DNA from: Sphingobium sp. WTD-1
GTDB lineage: Bacteria > Pseudomonadota > Alphaproteobacteria > Sphingomonadales > Sphingomonadaceae
Direction of reading: 5' to 3'
NCBI RefSeq assembly: GCF_030128825.1
Contig: NZ_CP119127.1
Span: forward strand, 3,348,001 to 3,412,000
Length of the DNA stretch: 64,000 bases
Shown here: positions 1-10,640 of the stretch, in pieces
Layout of the letters: each line of letters opens with the position of its first letter
How positions within the stretch are numbered: position 1 is the stretch's first letter
Program-made: the position numbers and the translations under genes
Notes under the pieces: model-generated
Seen by the model: the letters and a program-made list of their open reading frames with translations, nothing else
Told to the model about the DNA's origin: nothing
The model's database searches: none

Positions 1-327
1 CCCGGCAATCTCGCGCGCGGCATCGTAGACATAGCTGAGGTCGGCATGGCCATCACCCCGACGCGCCGGCGTACCGACCGCAATGAAGACGACATCGGCG
101 TCCGCCACGGACGTTGCCAGATCTGTGGTGAAGCTCAACCGGCCGGCCTTCACGTTGCGCGCGATCAGATCGGCCAGACCAGGTTCGTAGATCGGCACAC
201 CACCAGCACATAATTTGGCGATCTTGCGTTCATCCTTGTCCACACAGATGATTTCGTGCCCGAAATCCGCGAGGCAGGCGCCCGATACCAGACCAACATA
301 ACCAGATCCGGTCATCACGATCCGCAT
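1..327 (-). CDS. UDP-glucose 6-dehydrogenase, N-terminal part (runs off left edge)
   Basis: First 109 residues of a UDP-glucose/GDP-mannose dehydrogenase family enzyme, probably UDP-glucose 6-dehydrogenase, which makes UDP-glucuronate for surface polysaccharides. The protein opens with MRIVMTGSGYVGLVSG, the NAD-binding GxGYVG turn of the Rossmann fold, followed by an acidic residue ending the second strand (ICVDKDE) and the family segment PIYEPGL. A later stretch VFIAVGTP is also typical. The ATG at 327 has an AAGGAG ribosome site about 7 bases upstream. The substrate-binding and C-terminal domains lie outside the window, so GDP-mannose or UDP-ManNAc dehydrogenase cannot be fully excluded. 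Confidence 0.88.
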   Translation of the reverse strand, partial: MRIVMTGSGYVGLVSGACLADFGHEIICVDKDERKIAKLCAGGVPIYEPGLADLIARNVKAGRLSFTTDLATSVADADVVFIAVGTPARRGDGHADLSYVYDAAREIAG

Positions 328-643
328 GACAATACTCCTTGTCCAATAAGCATAGCCGTTCGGCAATCCGTCCAGGAGCGGGTCTTCCATCTGCACGAGG
401 CACGACAAAGCGCTCCGGAAAAGCCGGATGCACATATTTCTCGCCCTGACAAAAATCGAAGCCCCAGCCGCCCGGCCAATTACCGTGTCAGTGGAACCAG
501 CCACCTGTTGACGCGATGCAGCATAAGCCGGGTCATGAAGTTGTTGCAACGCAACTGGGCGCTGCGTCAGCACATGTGGACGTAGGCCGAATGGAAAATG
601 CGCCGAACTGTCGGACCCTAGCCCCCTTAACCGGGTAAACGGA
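328..643. other. Intergenic stretch, no gene seen
   Basis: About 316 bases between the ugd-type gene and the DUF2794 gene. Open frames exist on both strands here but none has a recognisable protein, and the longest runs into the start of the ugd-type gene on the opposite strand. It should hold the promoter of the ugd-type gene. I see no clear terminator or RNA gene. Confidence 0.5.
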
Positions 644-991
644 TCAATCTTCGACGATGCGCATCAATTTGCGTTCAACCGGCGCCAAGATGCCCTGCAA
701 TTCCTGTCCGCGCTTGAGCACATGGCCCGTTTCGCCCACCAGCGCCCACATGCCCTGGCGGTTACGCAACGCCGGCCGCTTCTCGATCCGATATTCAGGA
801 CGCTCGGCAGAACGCCGGAAAGCAGAGAAAATTGCGGCCTCACGTCCCAGGTCCATGGCATAGTCGCGCCAGTGTCCGGCGGCGACCATGCGGCCATAGA
901 GATCCATGATCCGCTGCAATTCCAGGCGATCGAACCCGACCTGCCCCTGTTGCTGGCCGTTGGGTGCTGGGAACGGCGTCACATTGGACAT
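644..991 (-). CDS. DUF2794 family protein
   Basis: A 115-residue cytoplasmic protein with no signal peptide. The core segment FDRLELQRIMDLYGRMVAAG, then WRDYAM, AIFSAFRRSAERPEYRIEKRP, matches the alphaproteobacterial DUF2794 family, whose function is not established. Its ATG overlaps the TGA of cysE by one base (TGATG), so it is probably translated by coupling with cysE on the same transcript. Nothing in the sequence indicates a catalytic activity. Confidence 0.85.
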   Translation of the reverse strand: MSNVTPFPAPNGQQQGQVGFDRLELQRIMDLYGRMVAAGHWRDYAMDLGREAAIFSAFRRSAERPEYRIEKRPALRNRQGMWALVGETGHVLKRGQELQGILAPVERKLMRIVED

Positions 992-1707
992 CAGGCCCGG
1001 CCACGCTCCTTGAACAGGGCGACGTCATCGGCAGGCAGTTCAGGCACCTGCTTCTGCGCCAGCAACTCGGCCAGCCGCTTCTGCAACTGCTCCACTTCGC
1101 ACTGCAGCAATTCCAGCTTCTGCTTTTCGGGATCGAAGCAATCAGAGCAGGGCGTACCATAAGGCAAGAAGTCACGCTGATAGGCGGTGACATCGACCAG
1201 CATCGCGCGCGCGGGAATGCCGACCATGGTCGCGGCCTCCGCCACATCCTTGGTCACGACCGCATTGGCGCCAACACGGGCGCGGGCGCCCACGCGAACC
1301 GGCCCCAGCACCTGCGCGCCCGATCCCACGATCACGCCATTTTCCAGCGTCGGGTGGCGCTTGCCAGCGATGCCGTTGGCGGGGTCAGTCCCGCCCAGCG
1401 TCACATTCTGATAAAGGGTGACGTCATCACCAATCTCCGCCGTCTCGCCGATCACGGTGAAACCATGGTCGATGAAGAAGCGCTTGCCGATCTTCGCTCC
1501 CGGATGAATGTCATTGCCGGTCAGGAAGCGCGACAGATGATTGACCGCCCGCGCCAGGAAATAGAGCCGCGCCCGATAGAGACGATGCGCCACGCGATGG
1601 AAGGCCAGCGACCAGATACCGGGATAAAGCAGGATTTCCGCCCGCGATCGCGGTGCCGGGTCGCGCGACTTGACCGAATCCAGATAGGCGATGAGATTAC
1701 GCAGCAT
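991..1707 (-). CDS. cysE: Serine O-acetyltransferase
   Basis: Makes O-acetylserine from serine and acetyl-CoA, the first step of cysteine synthesis. The 238-residue protein carries the left-handed beta-helix hexapeptide repeats: HPGAKIGKRFFIDHGFTVIGE contains the catalytic His region, followed by DDVTLYQNVTLGG and GARARVGANAVV. The C-terminal tail after residue 190 (CSDCFDPEKQ, then a Gln/Leu-rich coiled segment) is longer than in short-form enzymes and may be a coiled coil. I start at the ATG at 1707 (AGGGA about 7 bases upstream). An open frame continues 39 codons further upstream but is basic and not family-like. Divergent from a TauE/SafE exporter gene. Confidence 0.9.
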   Translation of the reverse strand: MLRNLIAYLDSVKSRDPAPRSRAEILLYPGIWSLAFHRVAHRLYRARLYFLARAVNHLSRFLTGNDIHPGAKIGKRFFIDHGFTVIGETAEIGDDVTLYQNVTLGGTDPANGIAGKRHPTLENGVIVGSGAQVLGPVRVGARARVGANAVVTKDVAEAATMVGIPARAMLVDVTAYQRDFLPYGTPCSDCFDPEKQKLELLQCEVEQLQKRLAELLAQKQVPELPADDVALFKERGRA

Positions 1708-1894
1708 CGAAACGTCCCTGAACGGACCCGCCCTGCTGGCGCGCCCCTTTACCCTGTTGCCAGCAACATAGAGATTAAGCGGCAATTTTTCCAGAGCGCG
1801 CCCTAATTCGCCTTCCCGGCCCAAAACAGAAACTTGCTTGGCGCCTCAAGATATACCAATCATTGAGGTAGACAATTAGAACGAAGGTGCTTGG

Positions 1895-2668
1895 ATGATC
1901 GACACATTTATCGCCCATTTTGGCGAAATACTGCCCTTCATCCTGATCGGCTTCGGCGCGCAGATTATCGATGGCGCCCTCGGCATGGCCTATGGCGTGA
2001 TTTCCAGCACCCTGTTGCTGGCCATGGGCGTGCCGCCCAGCCGCGCGTCCGCCAGCGTCCATGCCGCCGAAACCTTCACCACCGGTGTGTCCGCGATCAG
2101 CCATATCCTGCACCGCAATGTCGACTGGGGCCTGTTCGCCCGGCTCGTCATTCCCGGCGTGATCGGCGGCGTGGCCGGCGCCTATCTGCTGTCCAATATC
2201 GACGGCGCGATCATCAAGCCCTTCGTCCAATTCTATCTGGCAGCGATCGGCATCTACCTGATCTGGCGCGGCTTCCATTTCCCCCCGCACAGCAAGAGCC
2301 CCAAATGGGTTGCACCGCTGGGTCTGGTCGGCGGCTTCATGGACGCATCGGGCGGCGGCGGCTGGGGCCCGGTCGTGACATCCAACCTGCTGATCCAGGG
2401 ATCGAGCCCGCGCCACACCATCGGCACGGTCAACAGCGTCGAATTCATCCTAACCCTGTCGATCAGCCTGACTTTCCTGTTCCATCTGGGCTGGGAAAGC
2501 TTCACCACCTACACGATCGGCCTGTTGATCGGCGGCGTCGTGGCAGCCCCCTTCGGCGCCATGCTGGCCCGCCATGTCGCGCCAAAAGTGCTGTTCGTGG
2601 CCGTCGGCATCATCCTGACCCTGACGTCGGCCTTCGGCATCGCCAAATATCTTGGTTATATCGGATAA
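1895..2668 (+). CDS. Sulfite exporter TauE/SafE family membrane protein
   Basis: A 257-residue integral membrane protein with about eight hydrophobic segments and the TauE/SafE duplicated motif: GFGAQIIDGALGMAYGV in the first half and GLVGGFMDASGGGGWGP in the second. Family members move sulfite, sulfoacetate or related organic anions across the inner membrane. It sits divergently from cysE, which fits a sulfur role, but the substrate is inferred only. The ATG at 1895 has a GAAGG-like ribosome site. The stop lies in an inverted repeat that reaches to the oxyR start. Confidence 0.88.
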   Translation: MIDTFIAHFGEILPFILIGFGAQIIDGALGMAYGVISSTLLLAMGVPPSRASASVHAAETFTTGVSAISHILHRNVDWGLFARLVIPGVIGGVAGAYLLSNIDGAIIKPFVQFYLAAIGIYLIWRGFHFPPHSKSPKWVAPLGLVGGFMDASGGGGWGPVVTSNLLIQGSSPRHTIGTVNSVEFILTLSISLTFLFHLGWESFTTYTIGLLIGGVVAAPFGAMLARHVAPKVLFVAVGIILTLTSAFGIAKYLGYIG

Positions 2669-2706
2669 TTCGCTTATATTCGGATTTCTAATTCAGGAAT
2701 CCGATA
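2659..2706. repeat. Inverted repeat between TauE/SafE stop and oxyR start
   Basis: Perfect 8-base arms TATCGGAT (2659-2666) and ATCCGATA (2699-2706) enclose 32 bases. The left arm contains the stop codon start of the exporter gene and the right arm ends one base before the oxyR ATG, covering the region of its AGGA ribosome site. It could fold in mRNA and affect oxyR translation, or be a protein site. No U-run follows it, so it is not a standard terminator. Confidence 0.45.
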
Positions 2707-2707
2707 A

Positions 2708-3637
2708 ATGTCGAACTACATGCCCACGCTCAAGCAGCTGCAATATCTGGTTGCGCTGAAGGAACATGGCCATTTCGGCAAGGCGGCCGACAGCTGCTAT
2801 GTGACCCAGTCGACCCTGTCGGCCGGCATCCGCGAACTGGAGTCCCTGATCGGCGTCACGCTGGTCGAGCGGACCCGGCGCGTCGTGCGCTTCACGGCGC
2901 TGGGCGATCGCATCGTCGAAAAGGCGCACCGCGTCCTGCGCGAGGCGGAGGAGCTTGCCGCGATCGCCGAGGCGTCAGGCAAGCCGCTGACCGGCGAATT
3001 GCGGATGAGCGTCATCCCGACGATCGCGCCCTTCCTGCTACCCCGTCTGCTTCCCCGCCTGCGCGCCGACCGGCCGGAACTCAAACTCTATCTGCGCGAG
3101 GAAACGACCCAGGCGGCGATCGATTCGCTGCGCCATGGCAATGTCGACTGCGTGCTGATGGCGCTCCCCTATCCCACTGGCGAACTGGACAGCGAGATAT
3201 TGTTCCAGGATCCGCTCTATGTCGCCTTCCCGCGCGACGATCCGACCAATCCGCCGGACTGGATTAAGCCGGACATGATCGACGAGAACAAGCTGCTGCT
3301 GCTGGAGGACGGGCATTGTCTGAAGGACCATGCGCTCGCCGCCTGCAATCGCCCCGACCTGCGCGCCAGCGCGACGATGATGGGCACCTCGCTCCACACG
3401 CTTATCCAGATGGTCGACAATGGCCTGGGCGTCACCATGCTGCCGGAAATGGCGCTGGCCGGCGGCATATTGGAACATACCAATATCACCGCGCGCCCGC
3501 TGCAGTCCGATCATGCCTGGCGCGATATTGCCCTGGTCTGGCGCAAGAACAGCCCCCGCGAAAAGGAATTCCATCTGCTCGCCGAGATATTGCGCGACGC
3601 AGCGGACCATCCCGCGATCCGCGCCAACGCCGCCTGA
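2708..3637 (+). CDS. oxyR: OxyR-type peroxide-sensing LysR regulator
   Basis: A 309-residue LysR-family regulator with an N-terminal winged helix (about 6-65: LKQLQYLVALKEHGHFGKAA) and a substrate-type sensor domain from about 95. The sensor contains LLLLEDGHCLKDHALAAC, with C204 and C213 nine residues apart, the spacing of the redox pair C199/C208 of E. coli OxyR. This is strong evidence for hydrogen peroxide sensing by disulfide formation. The gene lies 39 bases downstream of the TauE/SafE gene and may share its transcript. No catalase or peroxiredoxin gene is adjacent, so its targets are elsewhere. Confidence 0.92.
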   Translation: MSNYMPTLKQLQYLVALKEHGHFGKAADSCYVTQSTLSAGIRELESLIGVTLVERTRRVVRFTALGDRIVEKAHRVLREAEELAAIAEASGKPLTGELRMSVIPTIAPFLLPRLLPRLRADRPELKLYLREETTQAAIDSLRHGNVDCVLMALPYPTGELDSEILFQDPLYVAFPRDDPTNPPDWIKPDMIDENKLLLLEDGHCLKDHALAACNRPDLRASATMMGTSLHTLIQMVDNGLGVTMLPEMALAGGILEHTNITARPLQSDHAWRDIALVWRKNSPREKEFHLLAEILRDAADHPAIRANAA

Positions 3638-3641
3638 TCGA

Positions 3642-4085
3642 TCAGCGATCCCAGCCCTGCGCCTTGGCCTCATCCTCGGCGCGGGGCGCGACCCAGGCGC
3701 CTGCGCCATCGGCATAATGCGCCTTTTTCCAGAAGGGCGCGCGCGATTTCAGCCAGTCGATCAGGAAGGCACAGCTATCTAGCGCCGCCGCGCGATGCCG
3801 TGATGCCGTGCCGACGAACACGATCCGCTCGCCCGGCAGCAACCGACCATGGCGATGGATGATCGACAGCCCCAGCAGCGGCCAGCGCGCCATCGCCTCA
3901 TCCGCGATCCGTTCGGCCTGGCGCTGCGTCATCGCCGGATAATGTTCCAGTTCCAGCGCCACCAGCCCCTCTTCGCCGCGGACCATACCGGTGAAACTGG
4001 CCACCCCGCCGCCGCCCAGCGCTTCGAGCGCGGCAAGCTCGGCCGAAATATCGAAATCATCCGCCTGGATGGCGACCCGTTTCAT
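3642..4085 (-). CDS. moaE: Molybdopterin synthase catalytic subunit
   Basis: Large subunit of molybdopterin synthase, which inserts sulfur from MoaD thiocarboxylate into precursor Z. The 147 residues contain FTGMVRGEE, LELEHYPAM, IIHRHGRLLPGE and the lysine-rich active-site segment DWLKSRAPFWKKAHY. The start overlaps the moaD stop by four bases (ATGA), so the two subunits are translationally coupled. Convergent with oxyR, only four bases apart. Confidence 0.95.
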   Translation of the reverse strand: MKRVAIQADDFDISAELAALEALGGGGVASFTGMVRGEEGLVALELEHYPAMTQRQAERIADEAMARWPLLGLSIIHRHGRLLPGERIVFVGTASRHRAAALDSCAFLIDWLKSRAPFWKKAHYADGAGAWVAPRAEDEAKAQGWDR

Positions 4086-4342
4086 CCACCCGTAACCGGC
4101 GGAAACAGTGCCAGTTCCCGCGCCGTGCCGATTGCCTGATCGAAACCGACAAATTGCTGGTCCAGCGCCGCACGCAACCGATCGGGATCGGCCAGCGCCT
4201 CGGCATAGCCCCCACCCTGTGCCGCCAGTCGCGCCACCAGTTCCGCTATGGTCTCATCCGGCGAAGCCAGTTCGACCCGCTCCTCATCGCGACCAATGGC
4301 TTCGCGCACCCAGGCAAAATAGACGAGGGTCACAGCGGTCAT
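4082..4342 (-). CDS. moaD: Molybdopterin synthase sulfur carrier subunit
   Basis: An 86-residue ubiquitin-fold sulfur carrier. It begins MTAVTLVYFAWVREAIGRDE and ends PPVTGG; the terminal Gly-Gly is the site adenylated and converted to thiocarboxylate. The ATG at 4342 is chosen because it gives the usual family length; the frame stays open far upstream but runs through pgsA in another frame. It starts 5 bases after the pgsA stop and overlaps moaE by four bases, giving the operon pgsA-moaD-moaE. Confidence 0.93.
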   Translation of the reverse strand: MTAVTLVYFAWVREAIGRDEERVELASPDETIAELVARLAAQGGGYAEALADPDRLRAALDQQFVGFDQAIGTARELALFPPVTGG

Positions 4343-4347
4343 CAGGA

Positions 4348-4911
4348 TCAGTCCATATGCTTGATGCCGACGCGCAGATAATCCCAGCCGGTAATCAGCG
4401 TCAGGATGGCCGCGGCCCACAGGGTCAGGATGCCAACGCTCTGCACGAAGGGGAATTGCGGCACGGCGCCGGCCAGGATCAGGGCGCCCAGCGCGATCAA
4501 CTGGAACGTCGTCTTCCATTTGGCCAGGCGCGACACCGGGACCGACACCTGAAGGCCGGCCAGAAATTCCCGCAGCCCTGACACGGCGATCTCGCGCAGC
4601 AGGATGATCATCGCGGCTGCGATATGGATGCCGGCGATGTCGCGCGTTGCAGCAAGCATCAGGATGACCGCGCCGACCATGATCTTGTCCGCGATCGGAT
4701 CCAAGAACACGCCCAGCTTCGACACGGCGCCCTGCGCACGGGCCAGGTAGCCGTCGAAATAGTCGGTGATGCCCATCAGGCAGTAGAGACCGAAGGCCAG
4801 GCCATAGCCCGTGGTCCAGCGCGCGCCCATCTCGCCGGGCCACAACAGGGCCACCAGCAAGGGCACGGTGATGATGCGCGAAAGCGTCAGCAAATTGGGC
4901 AGCGTCAGCAT
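4348..4911 (-). CDS. pgsA: CDP-diacylglycerol-glycerol-3-phosphate 3-phosphatidyltransferase
   Basis: Inner-membrane enzyme that makes phosphatidylglycerol phosphate, committing CDP-diacylglycerol to phosphatidylglycerol. The 187-residue protein has four to five membrane segments and the complete CDP-alcohol phosphatidyltransferase signature: DYFDGYLAR, then G and FLDPIADK in correct spacing. The ATG at 4911 (MLTLPNLLTLSRI) matches family N-termini; the longer upstream open frame is rejected. It heads an operon with moaD and moaE, an unrelated function carried along by tight spacing. Confidence 0.94.
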   Translation of the reverse strand: MLTLPNLLTLSRIITVPLLVALLWPGEMGARWTTGYGLAFGLYCLMGITDYFDGYLARAQGAVSKLGVFLDPIADKIMVGAVILMLAATRDIAGIHIAAAMIILLREIAVSGLREFLAGLQVSVPVSRLAKWKTTFQLIALGALILAGAVPQFPFVQSVGILTLWAAAILTLITGWDYLRVGIKHMD

Positions 4912-5042
4912 CAGGGCGACCTGCCACAGTCCCGCATCGGGCACAAGCGAAGGCAGCAAGAAGTGAACAGGAAATTGGACACGCCCGCCTGCAGCGGCTA
5001 GACCGCCCCCCGGTCGTCCACAGCGAAAAGCCAAACGCACTC

Positions 5043-6362
5043 ATGCAAGCCTCACTCAGGCTCCTCAAAAAGCGCCGTTTTCTGCCGCTTTTCATCACCC
5101 AGCTTCTCGGCGCCTTCAACGATAACCTGTTCAAGAACGCCATGGTGCTGTTCGTGGTGTATCAGGTCTATAATGACGAGCGGTCCGAAACCTGGTTCAG
5201 TGCGCTGGCTACCGGCATCTTCATCATCCCCTTCTTCCTACTGTCCGCCCTGTCGGGCCAATTGGCCGACCAGCGTGACAAGGCCGTCATCATCCGCTGG
5301 GTGAAGGCCGCCGAAATCGTCATCATGACGGTCGGCGCGACCGGCCTGGCGCTGATCTGGAGCGGCATCGCCGTCCATATCCTGGCGATCCCGTTGCTGC
5401 TCGTAGCCCTGTTCGCCATGGGCATCCACTCCACCTTCTTCGGCCCGATCAAATATGCGATCCTGCCCCAACATCTGCATGATGACGAGGTGCTGGGCGG
5501 CACCGGCCTGGTGGAAGCGGGCACCTATATCGCGATTCTGGCCGGCACCATCCTCGCCGGCATCATTCCGATCGAGGCCGCGGCCATCGGCGTGGTGGTG
5601 ACCGCCTTCATCGGCTATTTTGCCAGCCGGGCCGTGCCCCCTGCCCCGTCGCTGCTCGCCAAGCAGCCAATCGACTTCCACGTCATCCGATCCTCGGTCG
5701 CGCTGGTGCGGGGCACGATGCACATTCCGCGCCTCTATCTGGCGATCATGTCGATCAGCTTCTTCTGGGCCGTGGGATCGGTGCTGTTCATCCAGTTCCC
5801 GCCGCTGGTGAAGAATGTCCTGACCGCCGACAAGTCGGTCGCCAGCCTGTTCCTGGCGATCTTCTCGATCGGCATCGCGATCGGATCGATCGCGATCAAC
5901 CGGCTGCTCGCCGGCCATGTCTCGGCCAAATATGCGCCCGCGTCGGTGATCGGCATGGGCTGCTGCATCATCGCCTTCCATGTGGTGTGCGACCTGTGGA
6001 CGCCGGCACCCGGCGGCCAGATGCTGCCGCTCGTCGGCTTCCTCGCCCATCCGATGGCGATCCCGCTGTCGCTCTGCCTGCTCGGCGTGGCGACCTTTGG
6101 CGGCATGTTCGTGGTGCCGCTCTACGCCTTCCTCACGACCACGGTCGAGAAGTGCGAAGCGGCGCGCACCGTGGCGGCCAACAATATCGTCAATTCCGGC
6201 GCCATGGTGGTCGGATCGCTGATCGCGATCGGCCTGACCCTGGCCGGCCTGGAGGTGGTCTATCAGTTGTTGCTGGTGGCGGCGATGTGCCTGCCCTGCG
6301 CCTGGCTGGCCTGGCGGCTGCACAAGGCCTGTGATGGCCCGGCCTGCAGCGGCGAGCTTTAG
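5043..6362 (+). CDS. MFS transporter, LplT-like
   Basis: A 439-residue major facilitator with about 12 hydrophobic segments. The start, FLPLFITQLLGAFNDNLFKN, is the hallmark of the lysophospholipid transporter LplT and of the MFS half of Aas-type fusions. Family members flip lysophospholipids inward for re-acylation. Here the acyltransferase partner is neither fused nor adjacent, so the substrate is inferred from the family only. Divergent from pgsA with 131 bases between starts. Its stop overlaps the tail of the small protein gene on the other strand. Confidence 0.85.
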   Translation: MQASLRLLKKRRFLPLFITQLLGAFNDNLFKNAMVLFVVYQVYNDERSETWFSALATGIFIIPFFLLSALSGQLADQRDKAVIIRWVKAAEIVIMTVGATGLALIWSGIAVHILAIPLLLVALFAMGIHSTFFGPIKYAILPQHLHDDEVLGGTGLVEAGTYIAILAGTILAGIIPIEAAAIGVVVTAFIGYFASRAVPPAPSLLAKQPIDFHVIRSSVALVRGTMHIPRLYLAIMSISFFWAVGSVLFIQFPPLVKNVLTADKSVASLFLAIFSIGIAIGSIAINRLLAGHVSAKYAPASVIGMGCCIIAFHVVCDLWTPAPGGQMLPLVGFLAHPMAIPLSLCLLGVATFGGMFVVPLYAFLTTTVEKCEAARTVAANNIVNSGAMVVGSLIAIGLTLAGLEVVYQLLLVAAMCLPCAWLAWRLHKACDGPACSGEL

Positions 6363-6568
6363 AAGATGAAGCTGTAGAACGCCGTGAAGAAGGCCGAGAA
6401 GCTCAGCACGAACAGCTTCCAGTCATTATCGTCGGAGACGGCCACATCGCGGCGGCGACGCGCCTGCGAAGACGCATCGTCCGTCAGCTGGAAGATGTGA
6501 CGGGGCAGCCGCTGCCGAAAGGGGTGCCGGGCGGCTTCGTTGGTGAGGACGAGGACTCGGTTTCTCAT
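6359..6568 (-). CDS. Small hypothetical membrane-anchored protein
   Basis: A 69-residue protein: basic N-terminal half (RHPFRQRLPR, SQARRRRD) and a hydrophobic C-terminal helix, WKLFVLSFSAFFTAFYSFIF, ending at the stop. This resembles short tail-anchored proteins seen in sphingomonads, but I cannot name a family. The ATG at 6568 has no good ribosome site. It overlaps the end of the MFS gene by four bases in convergent orientation. The hydrophobic tail with a clean start argues for a real gene, but a chance frame is possible. Confidence 0.55.
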   Translation of the reverse strand: MRNRVLVLTNEAARHPFRQRLPRHIFQLTDDASSQARRRRDVAVSDDNDWKLFVLSFSAFFTAFYSFIF

Positions 6569-6628
6569 AAGGATTGGTTAACGCGATATTTACCATTAGT
6601 TCCATGGCAAATTTCGTAAAATCCGGGA

Positions 6629-6645
6629 TGTCCCGTCGCGGGACA
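6629..6645. repeat. Short perfect inverted repeat upstream of PBP1A gene
   Basis: TGTCCCG and CGGGACA with three bases between, about 30 bases before the penicillin-binding protein start. It could be an operator or an mRNA hairpin. It is too short to call further. Confidence 0.3.
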
Positions 6646-6675
6646 GACTTGACCGTATCAATAACATAATACAGC

Positions 6676-8751
<2,076 letters not shown>

Positions 8752-8772
8752 CGGTCATGTCTGTTACCAGAT

Positions 8773-8809
8773 TTTCACGGCATTGTTCCCGCCGAATGAT
8801 GCCGTGAAA
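8773..8809. repeat. Inverted repeat after PBP1A gene, terminator-like
   Basis: Perfect 11-base arms TTTCACGGCAT (8773-8783) and ATGCCGTGAAA (8799-8809) with a 15-base loop, 22 bases after the PBP1A stop. No long T-run follows, so it is at best a weak terminator. A second pair, AATCACAC (8825-8832) and GTGTGATT (8890-8897), lies between it and the kinase gene. Confidence 0.45.
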
Positions 8810-8921
8810 TTGCGTATATTGTGTAATCACACTTATCCTTAACCCACTGACAAATATCCATTTCCCCTGCCATTCCGATCAATGATATAGTGTGATTCCC
8901 TTCCACTTCAGAGGTCACACG

Positions 8922-10640
8922 ATGAATGGAGCATATGGCCGGGAAGACCATTCCACGCAGAGGGCGCTGGCGGCACGCTGGACCATAGCGGCCGAGGCCA
9001 TGGAGGCCCTGGCCGGCGCACGGTCCCTGGATGCGGTGGTCGCCGTCCTGCGCGCCTTCGCCCGCCGCGCGGTGGGGGCGGACGGTATCGCGGTCGTGCT
9101 GCGCGATGGCGACAAATGCCATTATATTGCCGAGGACGCCAAGGCGCCTTTATGGGCCGGGCAACGTTTCCCGGCCGAAACCTGCGTGTCCGGCTGGGCG
9201 ATGCTGAACCAGGAGACGGCGGTCATCGCCGACATATTCGATGACGTTCGGGTGCCGGTGGACGCCTATAGCCAGACCTTCGTCCGCAGCATGATCATGG
9301 TGCCGATCGGGCGGGTCGACCCGATCGCCGCCGTGGGTGCCTATTGGTCCGAGCCGGCCATGCCGACCGACAACGAGATTTCGCTGCTCGAAGCGCTGGC
9401 ACGGGCGGCGTCCACCGCACTCGAAAATGGCCGGCTCTTCGGCGCGCTCGAATCCCTGAACGATCATCTGGACCAACGCGTGCGCGAGCGCACGAGCGAG
9501 TTGGAAAGCGCGCAGGACAAGCTGCGGCAAATCCAGAAGATGGATGTACTGGGCCAGTTGACCGGGCATGTCGCGCACGACTTCAACAATCTGCTGACCC
9601 CGATCATCGGCGGGCTGGACCAGATCATCGCTGGCGGCCGATCCCCCGAGGCGATAGCCCGTACCGCCAATATCGCGATGCAGGCGGCGGAAACCGCGCA
9701 GACTCTGGTCAAGCGGCTGCTGGCCTTCGGCCGTCGCCAACCGTTGCAACCCACATCGGTCAATCTTTCCGAGACGCTGGAGAATATGCAGACCTTGCTG
9801 GTCAGCACGGTCGGCCCGCAGATCATTCTCCATGTAGACGCCGCGCAGGATGTGCCGCCGGTGCGCGCCGACCGACATCAGCTGGAACTGGCCATCCTCA
9901 ACCTGGTGGTGAACGCGCGCGATGCCATGCCGAACGGCGGGCAGGTCATCATTTCGGCAGAACGGTGCAAGAGCCGCCTTCCCGTGCCGCTGATCCCCGG
10001 CCAATTCGTCTGCCTGCGCATCACCGACACCGGCATCGGTATGACCCCGGCGGTCAAGGCGTCCGCAACCGAGCCCTTCTTCACGACCAAGCCGGTCGGC
10101 CATGGCACCGGCCTTGGCCTGTCGATGGCGCATGGTCTGGCCGGCCAGTTGGGCGGGGCACTCGAAATCGTCAGCGAAGTGGGCCAGGGCACGGAAATCC
10201 AGCTCTGGCTGCCGATCGAGAAGCAGAAGCCGGTGGCCGTAGTGGCGGATGGCAATGGCGGCGAGATCGTAGCAACGCGGGGCAAGGTGCTGCTGATCGA
10301 CGACAATGCCCTGGTCCGCCACGGCACGCGGGAGATGCTGACCGACCTTGGCTATGAGGTGGTCGACATCGACAATGCCGAACTGGGGCTCAGCATGATC
10401 GCCGCCGATTTCCGGCCCGACATCGTCGTCACCGACCATATCATGCCCGGCATGACCGGCGCCGAACTGGCGCTGCGGCTGCGCGTCGACCATCCCGAGA
10501 TCGCGTTACTCATCATATCGGGCTATGAAGGCGTCGACCTGATCGCGCCGGATATTCCGCGGCTTTCCAAGCCCTTCCGCCGCCAGCATCTCCAGGCCAG
10601 CATCGCAGCCGCGCAGGCGCAAACCGTGGGGCGTGCCTAA
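8922..10640 (+). CDS. GAF-domain hybrid histidine kinase with receiver
   Basis: Soluble 572-residue signalling protein with no membrane segment. A GAF-like sensor spans about 20-170 and a short coiled linker about 175-205. The dimerisation box GHVAHDFNNLL has phospho-acceptor H219; the ATPase domain has N-box NLVVNARDAMP, G1 DTGIGM and G2 GTGLGLSMAHG. A C-terminal receiver (about 453-570) has D505 in VVTDHIMPG. The HDFNNLL box plus a fused receiver is a common alphaproteobacterial type. I start at ATG 8922, preceded by GAGG; a GTG ten codons upstream is possible. Signal and partner are unknown; no separate response regulator is adjacent. Confidence 0.88.
   Translation: MNGAYGREDHSTQRALAARWTIAAEAMEALAGARSLDAVVAVLRAFARRAVGADGIAVVLRDGDKCHYIAEDAKAPLWAGQRFPAETCVSGWAMLNQETAVIADIFDDVRVPVDAYSQTFVRSMIMVPIGRVDPIAAVGAYWSEPAMPTDNEISLLEALARAASTALENGRLFGALESLNDHLDQRVRERTSELESAQDKLRQIQKMDVLGQLTGHVAHDFNNLLTPIIGGLDQIIAGGRSPEAIARTANIAMQAAETAQTLVKRLLAFGRRQPLQPTSVNLSETLENMQTLLVSTVGPQIILHVDAAQDVPPVRADRHQLELAILNLVVNARDAMPNGGQVIISAERCKSRLPVPLIPGQFVCLRITDTGIGMTPAVKASATEPFFTTKPVGHGTGLGLSMAHGLAGQLGGALEIVSEVGQGTEIQLWLPIEKQKPVAVVADGNGGEIVATRGKVLLIDDNALVRHGTREMLTDLGYEVVDIDNAELGLSMIAADFRPDIVVTDHIMPGMTGAELALRLRVDHPEIALLIISGYEGVDLIAPDIPRLSKPFRRQHLQASIAAAQAQTVGRA

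Noticed and set aside
256..585. Open frame in the first intergenic region
   Set aside because: It overlaps the ugd-type start on the other strand and has no domain or ribosome site.
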